Assembly: GCA_937901485.1 (NCBI GenBank) | Contig: CALGTT010000084.1 | Coordinates: 1-7,721, forward strand | Length of the DNA: 7,721 nucleotides | Direction: 5' to 3' | Source of the DNA: an uncultured Ruminococcus sp. | GTDB taxonomy: Bacteria > Bacillota > Clostridia > Oscillospirales > Ruminococcaceae | In this document: positions 6,096 to 7,721 of the stretch, in pieces | Layout: the number at the start of each line of letters is the position of its first letter | How positions within the stretch are numbered: position 1 is the stretch's first letter | The notes under the pieces: model-generated | Told to the model about the DNA's origin: nothing | Seen by the model: only the letters and a program-made list of their open reading frames with translations | Databases searched by the model: none | Made by a program: the position numbers and the translations under genes

Positions 6096-6480
6096 ATGGA
6101 ACGATTCAAAAGCTATGATGAACTGCCCTTGACGCTGGATGCTAAGGACATCAGCAAATTTCTGGGGGTTTCACCGACATCCTGTTATTCTTTATTCATA
6201 CTAATCCCTTTAACTCTGATAGACAAAGTCTATCAGAGTTTAGCCGACGGAGTCGGCGTTAGGGATTGCATGAGACGGGATTTGAACGCTTTGCGTTCAA
6301 ATCGGCGGATGACGCAGTCAGCCGCCCTCAAAACCCCAATGATTGATTGGGGTTTTGAGGATTAGTATTAAACGCAAGGATTTTCCAACCATCAAGATCG
6401 GCAAACGCTCCATTGTCGCAAGGGACAAGTTTTTGATGTGGCTCGAACAGCACACGCAAACCGCTATGGAAGAACAATAA
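6096..6480 (+). CDS. Excisionase-like HTH protein, interrupted by a 172-nt element
   Basis: Small DNA-binding protein of the excisionase/MerR-like HTH type found beside Tn916-like integrases, which directs excision. The start at ATG 6096 has AAGGAGGT 6 nt upstream. Exon 1 (6096-6197) reads LPLTLDAKDISKFLGVS then CYSLF, the HTH start; exon 2 (6370-6480) reads KRKDFPTIKIGKRSIVARD then FLMWLEQH, the usual wing and C-terminal helix. Joining Phe34 to the Lys of exon 2 gives a 70-aa protein with the family spacing (compare the usual Y-x-L-M-x-x-x-G-F-P-T-I pattern). Without removal of the element the frame ends at the TAG at 6363-6365, losing the wing. No other lesion is visible. It lies 51 nt upstream of the integrase, the usual xis-int order. 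Confidence 0.8.
6198..6369 (+). ncRNA. Structured 172-nt intervening element B, intron-like, in the excisionase
   Basis: Removing 172 nt joins TTC to AAA (Phe-Lys) and restores the excisionase; a one-base shift to 6199-6370 gives the same product. Fold: closing helix ATACT (6198-6202) with AGTAT (6364-6368); P1 AATCCCT (6203-6209) with AGGGATT (6261-6267); H1 6213-6239 (12 bp, loop AAA); H2 6243-6257 (6 bp, loop GGA); GCATGAGACGG (6268-6278); H3 6279-6303 (11 bp, loop TTT); P4 6304-6326 (GGCGG/CCGCC, A-G mismatch, TGAC/GTCA, loop GCA); H5 6326-6360 (15 bp, 5-nt loop); tail ATTAGTAT (6361-6368). The first 81 positions align with element A without a gap. It lies in the same orientation as its host gene and also at a codon boundary. 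No ORF of its own and no known ribozyme core recognised. Confidence 0.75.
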
Positions 6481-6487
6481 TCGTAAA

Positions 6488-6514
6488 CAGCTCCGGTATT
6501 CCCAACCGGAGCTG
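6488..6514 (+). promoter_or_regulatory. Hairpin between excisionase and integrase
   Basis: CAGCTCCGGT (6488-6497) is perfectly complementary to ACCGGAGCTG (6505-6514), loop 7 nt. It starts 8 nt after the excisionase stop and ends 4 nt before the integrase RBS (AAAGGAGG, 6518-6525). No T-run follows, so it is more likely an mRNA processing, attenuation or translation-control hairpin that sets the Xis to Int ratio than a strong terminator. Confidence 0.55.
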
Positions 6515-6531
6515 TCAAAGGAGGCAATGCA

Positions 6532-7721
6532 ATGTCACGCAGAAGAAATAACGAAGGCACGCTTCGTCTGAGAACCGACGGCAGATGGGAGGTCAGAGTC
6601 ATCACCGGAACCGACTTCCGCACCGACAAAACCAAGCGTGTTTCACGATACGCCAAAACAGAAGCCGAAGCTGTCAGACTGCTCCACGAGCTTGGACATC
6701 AGGTGCATACGATAGGACTGATCGACCCCACCTCACTCACGCTGGTCGAGTGGCTGAACACCTGGCTGGAGACTTATATGCGGCATAATCTGAAGCAGTC
6801 CACCTACACAAGCTACCACGGCTATATTTTCAAGCATTTTGCACCCGCATTTCCCACTATGAAGCTGAAAGACCTGAACACGAAGATACTTCAGGATTTC
6901 TACAACTACAAGCTGACGGACGAGGGACTCGCTCCCAAGACCATCATGAATATGCACCGCTGTCTGCACAAGGCGATCGGGCAGGCAGTGCTTGAGCACT
7001 ATCTTCCCTACAATCCATGTGATGCTGTTGCGATGCCAAGGCGTGAAAAGCCGGAGGTGCAGATCCTGACTCCTGAGCAGCAGCAGCGATTGATTCAGGC
7101 AAGCTATCACAATCGTTACGGCGTTTTCATCCGTCTCACACTTGCAACAGGGCTGCGTATCGGCGAGCTTGTGGGGCTGAAATGGGATGACATTGACCTG
7201 CATCGTGCCACACTCCATGTACGCCGGACGATGAGCCGTCTCCCCAAAATGGACTATCACGGCGAAGGCAATTCGACCGAGATCATATTCCAGGCACCGA
7301 AAACCAAGAATTCCGTTCGTTCTATTCCGCTCCTTCCCTTTACTGTGCAGGATCTTCAGAAATGGAGGCTTGTGCAGAAGGAGGATGCACAGCTTGCAGG
7401 GGAAGCCTATCAGAATCTGGGCATGGTCGTCACCAATCCACTCGGCTGTTATGTGGAGGGACGCACCCTCTCGGATTACTACCATCAGATACTTGAAACG
7501 GCAGGGATCGGACATTTTACATTCCACGCACTGCGTCATACATTTGCCACACGAGCCCTTGAACAGGGCATGGATGTCAAGACGCTCTCCACGCTCCTCG
7601 GACATTATTCGGTATCCTTTACGCTTGATACTTACACACATGTGCTCGATCAGCAGAAGCGGGACGGCATGATGCTGATGGCAGATATGTTTGAAATGCA
7701 GCCTCTGTCCACAAGCTATCC
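6532..7721 (+). CDS. int: Tyrosine integrase (Tn916-like), 3' end beyond the window
   Basis: Site-specific tyrosine recombinase for integration and excision of the element; 396 codons are present with no stop before the window ends. Start ATG 6532 has AAAGGAGG 6 nt upstream. The N-terminus is basic (MSRRRNN, then RTDGRWEVRV), an arm-binding AP2-like domain; residues about 65-165 form the SAM-like core-binding domain (LVEWLNTWLETYM, LAPKTIMNMHRCLHKAI). The catalytic domain has all expected residues: R209 (ATGLRIGELVGLKW), K259 (APKTKNSVRSIPL), H332-x-x-R335 (FHALRHTFATRA), H358 (LLGHYS) and nucleophile Y368 (TLDTYTHV). Family length is about 380-410, so little is missing. Unlike its two upstream partners it is uninterrupted. 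The attachment site would be expected just beyond the window; none is seen here. Confidence 0.9.
   Translation, partial: MSRRRNNEGTLRLRTDGRWEVRVITGTDFRTDKTKRVSRYAKTEAEAVRLLHELGHQVHTIGLIDPTSLTLVEWLNTWLETYMRHNLKQSTYTSYHGYIFKHFAPAFPTMKLKDLNTKILQDFYNYKLTDEGLAPKTIMNMHRCLHKAIGQAVLEHYLPYNPCDAVAMPRREKPEVQILTPEQQQRLIQASYHNRYGVFIRLTLATGLRIGELVGLKWDDIDLHRATLHVRRTMSRLPKMDYHGEGNSTEIIFQAPKTKNSVRSIPLLPFTVQDLQKWRLVQKEDAQLAGEAYQNLGMVVTNPLGCYVEGRTLSDYYHQILETAGIGHFTFHALRHTFATRALEQGMDVKTLSTLLGHYSVSFTLDTYTHVLDQQKRDGMMLMADMFEMQPLSTSY

Noticed and set aside
5385..6369. The two 172-nt elements as recent MITE or IS200/IS605-derived copies
   Set aside because: Recent copies would share stem sequences. Here stems differ almost entirely while remaining paired, only short core segments are identical, no transposase is present and no target duplication beyond 1-2 nt is seen. 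A DNA-level single-strand mechanism is still possible and is kept as an alternative.
5385..6369. Group I or group II self-splicing introns
   Set aside because: At 172 nt they are shorter than usual, and I see no group I P7/G-site sequence, no group II domain V hairpin with its catalytic triad and no bulged-A domain VI, and no homing endonuclease or reverse transcriptase.
5385..6369. Programmed ribosomal bypassing as in phage T4 gene 60
   Set aside because: Bypassing uses matching take-off and landing codons. Here the last exon codons are CTC and TTC, whereas the codons just before resumption are ATC and ATT. Not excluded, but less likely than removal.
5385..6369. Inteins or in-frame protein insertions
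   Set aside because: The inserts shift the frame (172 is not a multiple of 3), contain stops in the host frame, and show no intein motifs.
6733..7641. A 302-codon minus-strand frame opposite the integrase
   Set aside because: It is a shadow of the integrase, which has all catalytic residues on the plus strand.
1..7721. CRISPR array, tRNA or rRNA genes
   Set aside because: No regularly spaced direct repeats and no cloverleaf or rRNA-like sequence was seen on either strand.

Overview
The window looks like part of an integrated mobile element (ICE, prophage or genomic island) from a Gram-positive anaerobe of the class Clostridia, most likely Oscillospiraceae/Ruminococcus-like. The grounds are strong AGGAGG-type ribosome sites, roughly half G+C, and protein styles typical of that group (Tn916-like integrase, short HTH excisionase, small Cys-rich proteins). 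No species can be named from the sequence alone.

Layout, left to right. (1) 15-2025, plus strand: a tight two-gene operon. A glutamine-synthetase-fold amidoligase with an N-terminal Cys-rich zinc domain is followed by a class II glutamine amidotransferase. Together they look like a ligase plus ammonia supplier that makes an amide or isopeptide bond on an unknown substrate. (2) 2026-2276: a convergent intergenic stretch with a strong terminator and a 148-bp nested inverted repeat. (3) 2277-4778, minus strand: an SF2-type helicase-like protein and two small hypothetical proteins. The small genes are read from a clear sigma-A promoter at 4957-4985. (4) 4779-5224: a non-coding divergent region with a terminator-like hairpin and a leader hairpin. 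(5) 5225-7721, plus strand: the recombination module, consisting of a serine recombinase, a small excisionase-like HTH protein and a tyrosine integrase that runs off the window.

The main discovery candidate is in the recombination module. The serine recombinase and the excisionase are each interrupted by an intervening element of exactly 172 nt (5385-5556 and 6198-6369). Both lie in the sense direction and at a codon boundary. Removing exactly 172 nt restores a family-like protein across each junction. The two elements share terminal and central sequence (ATAC at the 5' end, GCATGAGACGG in the middle, ATTAGTAT at the 3' end) and the same order of hairpins, yet the hairpin stems have almost entirely different sequences that remain fully paired. 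This compensatory pattern points to a folded RNA (or single-stranded DNA) under selection rather than two recent transposon copies. The closing helix would bring the two exon ends together, as expected for a very small intron-like element. I cannot match it from memory to a group I or group II intron, an IStron, or any known ribozyme. The serine recombinase also carries a separate one-base frameshift near 5350, so that gene may be decaying or wrongly read, whereas the excisionase is intact apart from its element.

How the parts fit: integrase plus excisionase would drive integration and excision of the element. If the two 172-nt insertions must be removed before recombinase and excisionase can be made, they could act as a control point on mobility. 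The amidoligase operon and the helicase region would be cargo or maintenance functions.
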